DNA from: Phycisphaerae bacterium
GTDB lineage: Bacteria; Planctomycetota; Phycisphaerae; Phycisphaerales; SM1A02
Direction of reading: 5' to 3'
Assembly (NCBI GenBank): GCA_002711415.1
Contig: PARI01000011.1
Span: 55,218 to 119,217 of the forward strand
DNA: 64,000 nucleotides
A model generated the notes under the pieces. That model saw only the letters and a program-made list of their open reading frames with translations. It searched no databases and had not been told where the DNA came from. A program made the position numbers and the translations under genes. Shown in pieces: positions 56,121 through 64,000 of the stretch (positions are counted from its first letter, which is position 1; each line of letters begins with the position of its first letter).

Positions 56121-57390
56121 GGTCTTCATCCTGCCTGGTGACGGCTGCTTCGTCACCGTTGACGTGCATCATATCGGAGAGGGTCCGGCAGACCATTCCG
56201 AACAGTCGCTCCTTCGAGAAGCGATGCTCGAGGACCTGGTGGGCCCGTTCTCCCATGGCCGCCAGGTCGGCGGGATCCATGTCGACGATCGATCTGACCA
56301 GTCGAACCAGGCCGTCGACGTCACCGTTGTCGACACGCCAGCCGATGTCCTCGGCCTCGACCAGGTCGGAGACGTGTGATTCTTCCGGTCCGACCATGAG
56401 GATTGGCCTTCGAACACCCATGGCACCGTAGATCTTGCATGGATGGATCACCCCGACAACCTCGGGCAGGATCGTGACGGCATGCACGTCGGCAGCCGAC
56501 AACGAATGGCGGAGTTCCGACAGCGGCTGGTAGGGCAGCGAGATGATGTTGTCGGGAGCATGATCCCTGATCGCATCCTCGACCTCCTGCTTGGCGATCC
56601 CACCGCCGATGAACATGTACACGATCCGGGGATCGGTCGTCGCCAGCGCCGCCTTGACCAGGGTCGTCACGGGCGTGGTGAGTCCGTGATTGCCCGAGTA
56701 CATGATCACGAACTTGTCCTGCAGACCGTGTTCCTTCCTGAACGGGTTGTCCTGGTGAGGTACGGGGGCCTCGAACTTGTCCATGGGACCGGGAGCGATC
56801 ACGTGCATTCGATCGCCGATGTCCAGCTTCGCGTTCAGCCTGTCGGCCATGAAGCGATCCATCGCGATGGTCGCTGCACACCGCCGGAGTGTCATGCGGT
56901 TCAACCGGTTGAAGAACCTGGCGACCAGCGAGCGTTCACTCATGGTGCCCATGGCGATCATCTGGTCGGGATTCAGGTCCATCGCCCAGTAGGTGAACGG
57001 CTTTCTCCGGAACAGACGGAGGAAGATGGCGGCCATCGAGGCGAATGGCGGAGCCGTCGAGACGAGGACGCCATCAAGCCCTCGCAGGAAGAGTCCTCGA
57101 ATCGAAGCCTGCTTGACGAACAGGAGTCCCGCGAGCATTCGGATCAGCAGGGATCCCTTCCCGAACGAACTCCAAGGAAGCCGGACGACCTCGACACCAT
57201 TGATCGTCTCCCGTGAGGGGTACCGGGTCCGACCCGTTTCGTAGTCCCTGTTGGACGTGTAGACGATGACGCGGAAACCGCGTGACACCATCATCGCCGC
57301 GGCCTCGGAGATCAGTTGACCCACCGCAGGCGTGTCGGGCAGGTACACCTGGGTGATGATCAGCAACGTCCTTGGCTTGCTCTGTGGCAT
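56110..57390 (-). CDS. Group 4 (GT4-type) glycosyltransferase
   Basis: A 426-aa GT-B enzyme: N-terminal T-Q-V-Y-L-P-D-T-P, then Y-S-G-N-H-G-L early in the C-terminal domain, and H-P-C-K-I-Y-G-A-M-G-V-R-R-P-I in the nucleotide-sugar-binding half. It resembles WbuB-type enzymes that build surface polysaccharides. The sugar and linkage cannot be read. Cytoplasmic face of the inner membrane is likely. Part of the six-gene cluster. Confidence 0.87.
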   Translation of the reverse strand: MPQSKPRTLLIITQVYLPDTPAVGQLISEAAAMMVSRGFRVIVYTSNRDYETGRTRYPSRETINGVEVVRLPWSSFGKGSLLIRMLAGLLFVKQASIRGLFLRGLDGVLVSTAPPFASMAAIFLRLFRRKPFTYWAMDLNPDQMIAMGTMSERSLVARFFNRLNRMTLRRCAATIAMDRFMADRLNAKLDIGDRMHVIAPGPMDKFEAPVPHQDNPFRKEHGLQDKFVIMYSGNHGLTTPVTTLVKAALATTDPRIVYMFIGGGIAKQEVEDAIRDHAPDNIISLPYQPLSELRHSLSAADVHAVTILPEVVGVIHPCKIYGAMGVRRPILMVGPEESHVSDLVEAEDIGWRVDNGDVDGLVRLVRSIVDMDPADLAAMGERAHQVLEHRFSKERLFGMVCRTLSDMMHVNGDEAAVTRQDEDHAD

Positions 57391-57404
57391 CTTGGTCTGA
57401 TCCG

Positions 57405-58493
57405 TCAGAAGGCGTCGTGATCGGAGAAGCAGAACGTCCAGTGATCGAGATCACCCTCCCATGATTCCTCGGGAACGAGCGGGCCCGGGTAGACCAGGAG
57501 ATGGTACTGCTCAGGGGAACGCATGAATCGAGCGGAACGCACGATCCCGGGTACGGGCTCCTGCATTCCACCCATTGAGAGGATCGCATCGGCACCATCG
57601 CGCACCATCGAATCCTGCATCGTGGACAACAGCGCTGCGCCGACCTGGCCGTCCTCCGGTCCGACCAGGAGATCGATGACGATTCCGAACCGGATCCCGT
57701 GTCTGTCACCCACCCTGTGGATCGAGGCGGCGATCACTTGTCCATCACGTGATGCGACATGGATGCGGTAGGGCGCATGATCGATGGCCGTCCTGAATCG
57801 CTTTTGAAAGTACTCCACCGACCAGTCCATGGCCACGGTGCCGCGGGCGCGGTCCTGCATCATGGCCACGATCTGCTCGATCCTTGAGTCACCCGTGTCG
57901 ATCCGCTCGATCGTCACACCACCGGGCGCACGACTTCTCCCGATCGAAAGCCATGCCCGCCATCCGAGGTCGGGCACCGAGGCGGCCGCCTCGATGAACT
58001 TCGCCGGGAACTTGTGCCTGGCCAGCATCCGGAACGGCCTCAGGGGGCGGAAATCGACGGGAATGGTCCCCATGAGGCGGTATCCGATCTTCTGGTGACT
58101 CTCGGCGACGACGGTCTGCCGCGTCGCCGTGTATATCATGTCGATCCCGGAGCTGCGCATCGCGCGGTTCATCGCGAAGACGAGCTGCGTGTAGACCATC
58201 AGCTTCCGGTACTTCGGATCAATGTAGAGATGGGACCAGAATCCTGATCGCCGCCGAATCTTTTCGCCATGATCGAAAGTGACGTCTCTCATGTAGAGAG
58301 CTGTCATGCCGGCCGGCTGGTCGTCGACATGGGCGATCCATGCAAGGAAGTGTTCCGGATCGCAGTGGAAGAGATAGTCCTCGACATCCGTGGTTTCGTA
58401 GGGCACCTCGTCCCGATCACGGAGGAGCTGCGCCAGGACGGGGAGATCATCCGGTGTCGCTTCCTTGATCGTGATTTTCGGCTTGTGGTCCAA
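57405..58493 (-). CDS. GNAT-like acetyltransferase, two domains
   Basis: A protein of about 362 aa with two GNAT-type halves; the first has I-K-E-A-T-P-D-D-L-P-V-L-A and F-W-S-H-L-Y-I-D-P-K-Y-R-K near the acetyl-CoA loop. The start is uncertain: no ATG lies near the expected N-terminus. TTG 58493 gives D-H-K-P-K-I-T-I-K-E; CTG 58508 would overlap the ACP stop. It may acylate the sugar made by the neighbouring glycosyltransferase, which is inference. Confidence 0.72.
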   Translation of the reverse strand: MDHKPKITIKEATPDDLPVLAQLLRDRDEVPYETTDVEDYLFHCDPEHFLAWIAHVDDQPAGMTALYMRDVTFDHGEKIRRRSGFWSHLYIDPKYRKLMVYTQLVFAMNRAMRSSGIDMIYTATRQTVVAESHQKIGYRLMGTIPVDFRPLRPFRMLARHKFPAKFIEAAASVPDLGWRAWLSIGRSRAPGGVTIERIDTGDSRIEQIVAMMQDRARGTVAMDWSVEYFQKRFRTAIDHAPYRIHVASRDGQVIAASIHRVGDRHGIRFGIVIDLLVGPEDGQVGAALLSTMQDSMVRDGADAILSMGGMQEPVPGIVRSARFMRSPEQYHLLVYPGPLVPEESWEGDLDHWTFCFSDHDAF

Positions 58494-58504
58494 TTCGAGG
58501 ATGC

Positions 58505-58744
58505 TCAGGAACCGAGTGAATCGATCTTTGCGACGATCGCATCGACGGTGACCAGTTCGGGGATGTCGTCGGGGTCGAAGGAGACACCGAACCTCGACTC
58601 GAGAGACATGACCAGGTTCAGGTGGGACATGGACTCCCATGCCTCGACGGTCTCGGGGGATGTCTCCATGGTGACATCGTCCAGATCGATCCCGAAGGTG
58701 TCTGCCACGACCTGCCTGACGGTGTCAACGGTCTGCTCAGCCAT
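58505..58744 (-). CDS. Acyl carrier protein
   Basis: A 79-aa carrier protein with four predicted helices. The phosphopantetheine serine is Ser38 in A-W-E-S-M-S-H-L-N-L, the variant of D-S-L seen in non-fatty-acid ACPs of FkbH and exopolysaccharide clusters. It overlaps the FkbH gene end by 8 bases (its ATG at 58744 lies inside), so the two are translationally coupled. A holo-ACP synthase is not in the window. Confidence 0.92.
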   Translation of the reverse strand: MAEQTVDTVRQVVADTFGIDLDDVTMETSPETVEAWESMSHLNLVMSLESRFGVSFDPDDIPELVTVDAIVAKIDSLGS

Positions 58745-60701
58745 GAAGGAATTCCCCTTTGCTCGTGTTTCTCGTGATCCAGTCCGGTGGATCGATCGAG
58801 GTGGTGGTCATGTCCAGTTCCCAACGAACCTCTTCGGAGGATTCGGAAATCTTCTTGAATCCATGGGATTCATAGATCGCCTGGGCAGGCGGGTTCTTCT
58901 TGGTCGGCATGAAGCTGCCCGCCAGCTTCGTCGCTCCAGCGGCACGCGCATGCTCGACCACGGTCGCCAGCATGGCGGTCTCCACGGTCCTGCCGATCAC
59001 GCGGCAGCTCATGAGGAAGGTGTCGAACTCCCAGGTGTCCCCCCGGTCGAGGAGGATCATCACCCCGACGACACCGTTGTCGCCGAAGCGATCCTTGACG
59101 TTGATCCAGTAGACGTGTGAATCATCAGCCGATGCGAAATCCTGGATCTGCTGCTCGCTGTAGCGACGGGTGGTCATGTTCAACTGGTTCGTCTTCTGGG
59201 TGAGCTGAGCGACCCTGGCGAGCCTGGCATCATCGACCAGGCCGATGTCAGCGACCATCTCCAGTGAACGGTAGTAGTCCTCCATGGAGGAACTCGATGT
59301 CTGGAGGTCCTTCCGCTGCCGCTGCTCGGCATACATCTGGCCACGTCGGCGATCGTCATCGGACAGCGAGACCCTCGAGAACATCGGGTTCTCCCTGACC
59401 GCCCTGGCGTGACCGATGGGGTCGGACGGATCCACGTCGATGACGGTGACTTCCGGAAGCATCTCCCGGACCATCTCTCGCTCGACCGGGTTGTCATCGA
59501 TGAACGCGAGCGAATCGATCCCGATGTTCAGCTCCTCCGCGATTTCACGGAGGTTCTGGACCTTGTCCTGCCAGTTGATGCGCATCGAGGCGAAATGGGG
59601 TTCCTTCAGAATCATTCCATCGTGATCCCGGATGACCTCCATTGCATCATCCATGTTGTTCTTGCTGCAGATCGCGATGATCACACCCTGCTGGTACAGG
59701 TCCAGAACAGCTCGCTGGAACTGCTGGTAGGCGGCCCCCGGGTACTCCACGCCGAGATCGATTCCGTTGATCCCGTCCTCCCCGATGATCCCGCCCCACA
59801 TCGTGTTGTCCAGATCGCACACGAGGCACTTGCTCGAACGACCGGCGATGGCGACGAGGAACCGAAGCCACTCGCCGGCAAGCGGCACGAGCGAGTCCGC
59901 GGCCAGCGGCATCCGCATGGTCAGCCACTTCCTGTGATCATGCCATCGACTCCGTCCATGGCGGGCGACAAGAGAGTCGTAATCGAGAACGTGGACACCC
60001 TGGTACTCCGAGGCGATCTCGACCAGAGACCTGTTCAGGTCACGGATGGCCGCCTGCTGTCCATGTGGATCCTGTCCATCCATCGGCGAGACGACGGGGA
60101 ATTCCGGGCACTCGAGATTGTGGATGATGACATGGGCCTGTGTCCGGGTTCGGACCATGTCGAGCCATTGCCTGAATGATCCGACGGCATCCCGCACGAT
60201 CTCGGCGATCTGTTCAGCGGTCTTGTCGGCGAAGTCGAGGTAGATCCCGGGAACCAGATCGCGCGACTGGATCGCCAGCACGATGACATCCGGTTCACTC
60301 GAGTAGAGCCTGCTGTCGGCGTCGATGATCTCCTGGACATGGGCATTGAACTCCCCCACCATCGATTCCGCCCGGATGCCATGGCAGGCGGCCGCCGCCT
60401 CGAGCGGACCAAGGGCCGGTTCGATCGTGAAGGATCGCAGGAAGAAGATCTTCATGCTGGACGCCGACGGGTCCTCCGGAAGCTTCTTGAGCATCGCATT
60501 GACCGTGGTGGCGGTTGCAGCGGTGGGATCCTGCTCCCACATGCGGCGGACAAGCCGTCGAGCCAGCGCATGATCGCCGGACGAGATCGCATCCTCTATA
60601 TCAGCTCTGGTATTGGTTGAATCGGCCACGGTCAGTCTCACCCAGTCCTGATAGGTCCCCTGCCGGTGCCTGCGGATCAGGCCCGCCCGGTCGACGTCCA
60701 T
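58737..60701 (-). CDS. FkbH-like HAD-IIIC protein
   Basis: A 654-aa protein: an N-terminal SGNH-like domain, a HAD domain at about residue 295 with C-L-V-C-D-L-D-N-T-M-W-G-G (D-x-D-x-T nucleophile), then a GNAT-like C-terminal domain with R-V-I-G-R-T-V-E. Characterised FkbH proteins take 1,3-bisphosphoglycerate and load a glyceryl group onto a partner ACP. ATG 60701 is used; a TTG further upstream is unlikely. No Shine-Dalgarno is obvious. First gene of the six-gene minus-strand cluster. Confidence 0.88.
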   Translation of the reverse strand: MDVDRAGLIRRHRQGTYQDWVRLTVADSTNTRADIEDAISSGDHALARRLVRRMWEQDPTAATATTVNAMLKKLPEDPSASSMKIFFLRSFTIEPALGPLEAAAACHGIRAESMVGEFNAHVQEIIDADSRLYSSEPDVIVLAIQSRDLVPGIYLDFADKTAEQIAEIVRDAVGSFRQWLDMVRTRTQAHVIIHNLECPEFPVVSPMDGQDPHGQQAAIRDLNRSLVEIASEYQGVHVLDYDSLVARHGRSRWHDHRKWLTMRMPLAADSLVPLAGEWLRFLVAIAGRSSKCLVCDLDNTMWGGIIGEDGINGIDLGVEYPGAAYQQFQRAVLDLYQQGVIIAICSKNNMDDAMEVIRDHDGMILKEPHFASMRINWQDKVQNLREIAEELNIGIDSLAFIDDNPVEREMVREMLPEVTVIDVDPSDPIGHARAVRENPMFSRVSLSDDDRRRGQMYAEQRQRKDLQTSSSSMEDYYRSLEMVADIGLVDDARLARVAQLTQKTNQLNMTTRRYSEQQIQDFASADDSHVYWINVKDRFGDNGVVGVMILLDRGDTWEFDTFLMSCRVIGRTVETAMLATVVEHARAAGATKLAGSFMPTKKNPPAQAIYESHGFKKISESSEEVRWELDMTTTSIDPPDWITRNTSKGEFLHG

Positions 60702-60988
60702 TGGGAGTGTATCGACGCCCCGGTCCGTACTCAATCATCCAGCATCCATCCGATCAGCAGGAATCCTCGACCCTCCTTGTACATGCTCCAGGGAGAACCG
60801 GTTCCCTCATGTGACCACCGGATCGAGTTTTCCATCCGCGAGAGCCCGTCACGGGGAGCCTGCGGCGACCCAGGGGATCAAGCCCCCTGTTATCACCCCC
60901 CCGGAACAGGGAATCGAACCGGTCACTGGCGGTGGAATCTACAATCCCATGCGGAGGCATGACCCACCAATAAACACGAGGTGCAGAC
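60702..60988. other. Divergent promoter region between the FkbH cluster and the lipoprotein
   Basis: A 287-base gap with genes transcribed away on both sides, so it should hold the promoters of both. It contains a hairpin CCCTGTT...AACAGGG near 60895-60920 but I see no confident -35/-10 pair. Confidence 0.45.
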
Positions 60989-61585
60989 GTGAACCAGATC
61001 CTATCCATGCGTGCCCAGGCCGTGATCATCATCGCCTTCTCGACGACACTGCTGGGCGGATGCCGGCAGAAGTTCGCGGCACCGATATCCGATGCAGCCA
61101 CCCAGCAGCAGCAGCTTGATGCGGGCTACAGCCTGCTGCTCGGATTGATGGAGGATGAATCGAGGGTCAAGGACGTCCTTGTCATCAAGTCGGCACCGGA
61201 TGACACCAAGACGCTGCTGAAGGACATATCCACGACATGCAGCGAAGCGGCCGAACAACTCCAGGCATTCGGCGAGGCTGATCCGGATCTCGCGATGGAT
61301 CAGCCGGGACTTCCACTGCTCGAGCAGGCGACGAGGGATGCGATCGCGTCGGCGACCGCTGGAAGGATCCTGCTTGCAGGCAAGACCTTCGAGGTGAGGA
61401 TCCTCCTGACACAGGCCGAGGCGCTGAACTACGGGAACTTCCTCGCACGTTCGATCGCCAAGGGCGACACCGACCCTGATCGCAGCAAGTACCTGGATGG
61501 CCTGGCATCCCGCCTGGAGCAGCTGTGGAAAAGAACGACCGCAAGGTTCGATGAACTGGTTCAACAGCCTGCTGATTCGGGTTAG
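60989..61585 (+). CDS. Hypothetical lipoprotein
   Basis: A 198-aa protein with a signal peptide ending in lipobox L-L-G-G-C (Cys at about residue 25), then a mostly helical region with Q-Q-Q-Q-L-D-A-G-Y. I recognise no family. GTG 60989 has GAGGTG 5 nt upstream; ATG 61007 is an alternative. It is followed 40 bases later by the PepC gene on the same strand. Confidence 0.7.
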   Translation: MNQILSMRAQAVIIIAFSTTLLGGCRQKFAAPISDAATQQQQLDAGYSLLLGLMEDESRVKDVLVIKSAPDDTKTLLKDISTTCSEAAEQLQAFGEADPDLAMDQPGLPLLEQATRDAIASATAGRILLAGKTFEVRILLTQAEALNYGNFLARSIAKGDTDPDRSKYLDGLASRLEQLWKRTTARFDELVQQPADSG

Positions 61586-61625
61586 GATGGATGCCCTACA
61601 TTCAATGAACACGCAAGGAGTCGAC

Positions 61626-63041
61626 ATGGCGACCATCACCAGCAACTCGTCGGAAGCAGTGGAAACGATCCTCCTGGATGAATCCAACGCAACGGGACTT
61701 GACGGGGCGACCCTCGAATCCATGAGGCATGGACTGGAATCGGACAACGGGTTCAGGTTGATGCAGAACGCCGTGACAAGCGTTTCGATCGACGAGATCG
61801 CCGTGAATCGATCGGTCCTGAACTCGGTAGATCACACGTTCTCCACCCTGCTGGACGACTGGAAGGTCACGAACCAGAAGCAGTCGGGCCGCTGCTGGAT
61901 GTTCGCGGGACTCAACCTGTTCCGGGTCGGTGCAATGAAGAAGATGAACGTGTCCGACTTCGAGTTCAGCCAGAACTACACCCTCTTCTGGGACAAGCTC
62001 GAACGAGCCAACTACTTCCTGGAGATGATCATCAACACCGCGTCCAGGTCGCTCGAGGACAGGCTCGTGAGCTTCCTGCTGGACGGACCACTTGATGATG
62101 GCGGGCAGTGGAACATGTTCATCAACATCGTGAACAAGCACGGCCTGGTCCCCAAGGCGGCGATGCCGGAGACCCAGAGCTCCTCCAGCACCAGGCGGAT
62201 GAACCGGAACCTGCTCACGATCCTTCGCAAGGGCGCCTGCATGGTCCGCGAGGCGATCGAGAAGTCTGGAGTCGATGCGGGTCGCGAGGTCAAGGATGAA
62301 GTCGTCGCGAACGTGCACCGTGTCCTCTGCATCCACCTGGGAACACCGCCGGAGAAGGTGCACTGGCAATGGCATGACAAGGACAAGGGGTTCACGAGGG
62401 ACGAGGTGATGACCCCGGTCGAGTTCGCGAAGAAATACGTCACGCTGCCGATCGACGACTACGTCTGCCTCGTGAACGACCCGAGACCCGGCAGCCCGAT
62501 CGGCCGGACGTTCACGGTCGAGGGCCTGGGCAATGTCGTGGGCGGCAGCATGGTCAAGTACCTCAACATAGACATCGAGACCATGAAGCGGATCACGATG
62601 GAGTCGCTGGTCGACCAGGAGCCCGTGTGGATGGGCTGCGATGTCGGCCCGATGATGCATCGGAAGCTCGGGATCTGGGATGCCAGGATGTTCGAGTACG
62701 ACATGGTCTACGAGATGGACATGACGACGAGCAAGGAACAGCGGCTTCTCTACCACGACACCTGCATGACCCACGCGATGCTCTTCACCGGCGTGGACGT
62801 CGTCGAGGAAGGCGGCGGCAGTTCGGCCAGGAGATGGCGCGTCGAGAACAGCTGGGGCGATGACAGCGGCAACAAGGGCTTCTTCGTGATGAACGATTCC
62901 TGGTTCGACGAGTACATGTTCGAGATCGCCGCGCACCGCGACAGGTTGCCGGATGAACTCAAGGACGCCATCGACCAGGATCCGATCGTGCTGCCGGCCT
63001 GGGATCCGATGGGATCGCTTGCCGGCAGGCGGACGACGTGA
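61626..63041 (+). CDS. pepC: C1-type aminopeptidase (PepC/bleomycin hydrolase-like)
   Basis: A 471-aa papain-fold peptidase. The triad is visible: Cys in S-G-R-C-W-M-F-A-G-L, His in T-H-A-M-L-F-T-G and Asn in E-N-S-W-G. The conserved N-Q-K-Q-S-G-R motif precedes the Cys. Cytoplasmic aminopeptidase of protein or peptide turnover. AAGGAG lies 5 nt before the ATG; no signal peptide. The next gene starts inside its stop codon (GTGA). Confidence 0.92.
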   Translation: MATITSNSSEAVETILLDESNATGLDGATLESMRHGLESDNGFRLMQNAVTSVSIDEIAVNRSVLNSVDHTFSTLLDDWKVTNQKQSGRCWMFAGLNLFRVGAMKKMNVSDFEFSQNYTLFWDKLERANYFLEMIINTASRSLEDRLVSFLLDGPLDDGGQWNMFINIVNKHGLVPKAAMPETQSSSSTRRMNRNLLTILRKGACMVREAIEKSGVDAGREVKDEVVANVHRVLCIHLGTPPEKVHWQWHDKDKGFTRDEVMTPVEFAKKYVTLPIDDYVCLVNDPRPGSPIGRTFTVEGLGNVVGGSMVKYLNIDIETMKRITMESLVDQEPVWMGCDVGPMMHRKLGIWDARMFEYDMVYEMDMTTSKEQRLLYHDTCMTHAMLFTGVDVVEEGGGSSARRWRVENSWGDDSGNKGFFVMNDSWFDEYMFEIAAHRDRLPDELKDAIDQDPIVLPAWDPMGSLAGRRTT

Positions 63042-63367
63042 AGCTCCGGATCACCCCGGACCTCGTGCGATTCCGCCTCGAGGATGGTGAAGTCGAGCGG
63101 CTCCTGAGGGATCGACACCTGGTCCAACGGCTGAGCGTCTCGAGGGAACATCCGTTCGAATACGGAATCGTCATCGATGACTCCAGGAACTCGTGTTCAC
63201 TCGAATCAGGCGGCGATCGATCCAGCGGCCTGGTGGTCGTTCTTCCGGGCACGATGATCGACGGCCTGATGAACGAACCGGATGAGTCGATCCGGCTGGA
63301 AGCGACTTCCGACACCGATCCGATCAACATCGTGATCGAGGCCGACCAGGCTTGTCGACATGGCTGA
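63038..63367 (+). CDS. Small hypothetical protein coupled to pepC
   Basis: A 109-aa protein starting M-K-L-R-I with a beta-rich body (F-R-L-E-D-G-E-V-E, V-V-V-L-P-G-T). The GTG start overlaps the pepC stop as GTGA, which argues for a real, coupled gene. It resembles an uncharacterised small planctomycete family, but I assign no function. Confidence 0.6.
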   Translation: MKLRITPDLVRFRLEDGEVERLLRDRHLVQRLSVSREHPFEYGIVIDDSRNSCSLESGGDRSSGLVVVLPGTMIDGLMNEPDESIRLEATSDTDPINIVIEADQACRHG

Positions 63368-63375
63368 GCAAGATG

Positions 63376-63401
63376 GTCGGATCACCATCCTGTGATCCGA
63401 C
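63376..63401. other. Perfect 10-bp hairpin between convergent genes
   Basis: GTCGGATCAC (63376-63385) and GTGATCCGAC (63392-63401), loop CATCCT. Neither strand has a T run. It may still end both convergent transcripts. Confidence 0.4.
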
Positions 63402-63461
63402 GATCAACAGCGACATCGGGAGGACACGGTCCGGTTCCGGGGATTGAGATGGAATCGGTCC

Positions 63462-64000
63462 CTAGAGGATCGGAGCGATGATCTGCGACATGCCTTCGAG
63501 GAACTCGCGACCATGGCCGACCTTCCCGACACCGGTCTCGCAGTCGACCTCCAGGTGCGTGTACCACTTCCTGGTCTGCTCGACCAGTGAAGGCGAGTAG
63601 GTGTACATCGAGACCTCGTAGTTCAGGAACAGGCTTCTCAGATCCATGTTCGTGGATCCAATCATCGCGAAGTCGTCGTCGACGGTCATCACCTTGGCAT
63701 GGACCATGCCCGGCTTGTACAGCTTGACCTGGACGCCGGCATCCTGGAGATCCCGAAGGTACGGACCCCTGGCCAGGTTCGCCAGGCCGTGGTTGGACTT
63801 GGATGGGGTCAGCACGCGGACATCAACCCCGCGGAAGCTGGCCACGCGCAATGCCGTGCTCAGCGAGTCATTCGGGATGAAGTACGGAGTGATGATCCAG
63901 ATGGAGTCCCTCGCCTGGTAGATGATGTCCAGAATCGAGTTGTAGAGGATGTCCCTGGTGAAGTCGGGCCCGGACGGCACGATCTGGAGCGTGTCAGAAC
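63462..64000 (-). CDS. cls: Phospholipase D-type cardiolipin synthase, 5'-truncated
   Basis: About 179 residues of the C-terminal half are visible; the frame is open to the window end, so the start is outside. It has the HKD motif H-A-K-V-M-T-V-D-D-D followed by G-S-T-N-M-D-L-R-S, and the typical cardiolipin-synthase segments V-P-S-G-P-D and T-P-Y-F-I-P. Membrane enzyme that condenses two phosphatidylglycerols. The first HKD motif lies outside the window. Confidence 0.88.
   Translation of the reverse strand, partial: SDTLQIVPSGPDFTRDILYNSILDIIYQARDSIWIITPYFIPNDSLSTALRVASFRGVDVRVLTPSKSNHGLANLARGPYLRDLQDAGVQVKLYKPGMVHAKVMTVDDDFAMIGSTNMDLRSLFLNYEVSMYTYSPSLVEQTRKWYTHLEVDCETGVGKVGHGREFLEGMSQIIAPIL

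Noticed and set aside
60895-60930. tRNA-like TTCGAT loop on the minus strand
   Set aside because: The flanking bases do not form a T stem and no acceptor stem is present.
61602-62936. 444-codon minus-strand frame opposite pepC
   Set aside because: Antisense shadow of a gene with a complete catalytic triad.

Overview
The window is about 64 kb of GC-rich bacterial chromosome, densely packed with genes. It most likely comes from a planctomycete of the Phycisphaerae type. This is inferred from several signs: secreted proteins carrying the dockerin-like motif D-x-D/N-x-(D/N)-G-x-(I/V)-D-G-x-D-L-A-x-x-L-x-x-W (twice at 43.7-43.9 kb, twice at 49.8-50.0 kb), a Cys-rich repeat protein, a multihaem PA14 cytochrome, a PEP-CTERM-like tail, and a Gram-negative envelope (porins, FlgH L-ring, FlgA). 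Nothing looks like a phage, IS element, integron or CRISPR array. The genome is mostly housekeeping genes with a few accessory blocks.

Layout. 1-3.5 kb: a 5'-truncated esterase, converging with transketolase. 3.7-16 kb: a long minus-strand run, read from high to low coordinates. It holds three tandem porin paralogues (two with their own terminators), then purL (with a PurS-like N-terminus), purQ, a Gfo/Idh/MocA dehydrogenase, nfo, a TPR lipoprotein and queF. 16-22 kb: a small hypothetical gene, a stand-alone nuoH and carB. 22-25 kb (plus): plsC, ruvA, manC, ruvX. 25-29 kb (minus): a Cys-rich small protein overlapping xerD, then zwf and pgl. 29-33 kb (plus): a flagellar rod/ring operon (72-aa protein, flgF, flgG, flgA, flgH) behind a near-consensus sigma-54 promoter. 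33-38 kb: trpS and a CPBP protease (minus); trpC, apaG, asd and tRNA-Gln (plus). 37.6-40 kb: a GspG-like pseudopilin, a PEP-CTERM-like protein and a BtuF-like binding protein. 40.2-42.8 kb: clpB broken by one in-frame TAA, also behind a sigma-54-like promoter. 43-50.5 kb: a dockerin-like secreted protein, a GAF protein, a pentahaem PA14 cytochrome coupled to a beta-propeller protein, and a Cys-rich repeat/dockerin protein. 50.5-54.8 kb (minus): methyltransferase, YceI, a KamA-type radical SAM enzyme, TraB/GumN. 54.8-60.7 kb (minus): a tightly coupled six-gene cluster (FkbH-like HAD protein, acyl carrier protein, acetyltransferase-like protein, GT4 glycosyltransferase, VOC protein, DUF3473-type polysaccharide deacetylase). 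61-64 kb: a lipoprotein, a PepC-type peptidase, a small protein, and a 5'-truncated phospholipase-D/cardiolipin synthase running off the window.

How the genes fit together. zwf, pgl and tkt cover much of the pentose phosphate pathway. purL/purQ form FGAM synthase. The flagellar genes build the distal rod and the L/P rings, but flgI and flgJ are not next to them. The 54.8-60.7 kb cluster looks like a pathway that makes an ACP-bound small acyl unit (glyceryl in characterised FkbH systems) and ties it to exopolysaccharide assembly; it is the best candidate for an undescribed system here. The clpB interruption and the sigma-54 promoters ahead of clpB and the flagellar operon are the sharpest sequence-level observations.
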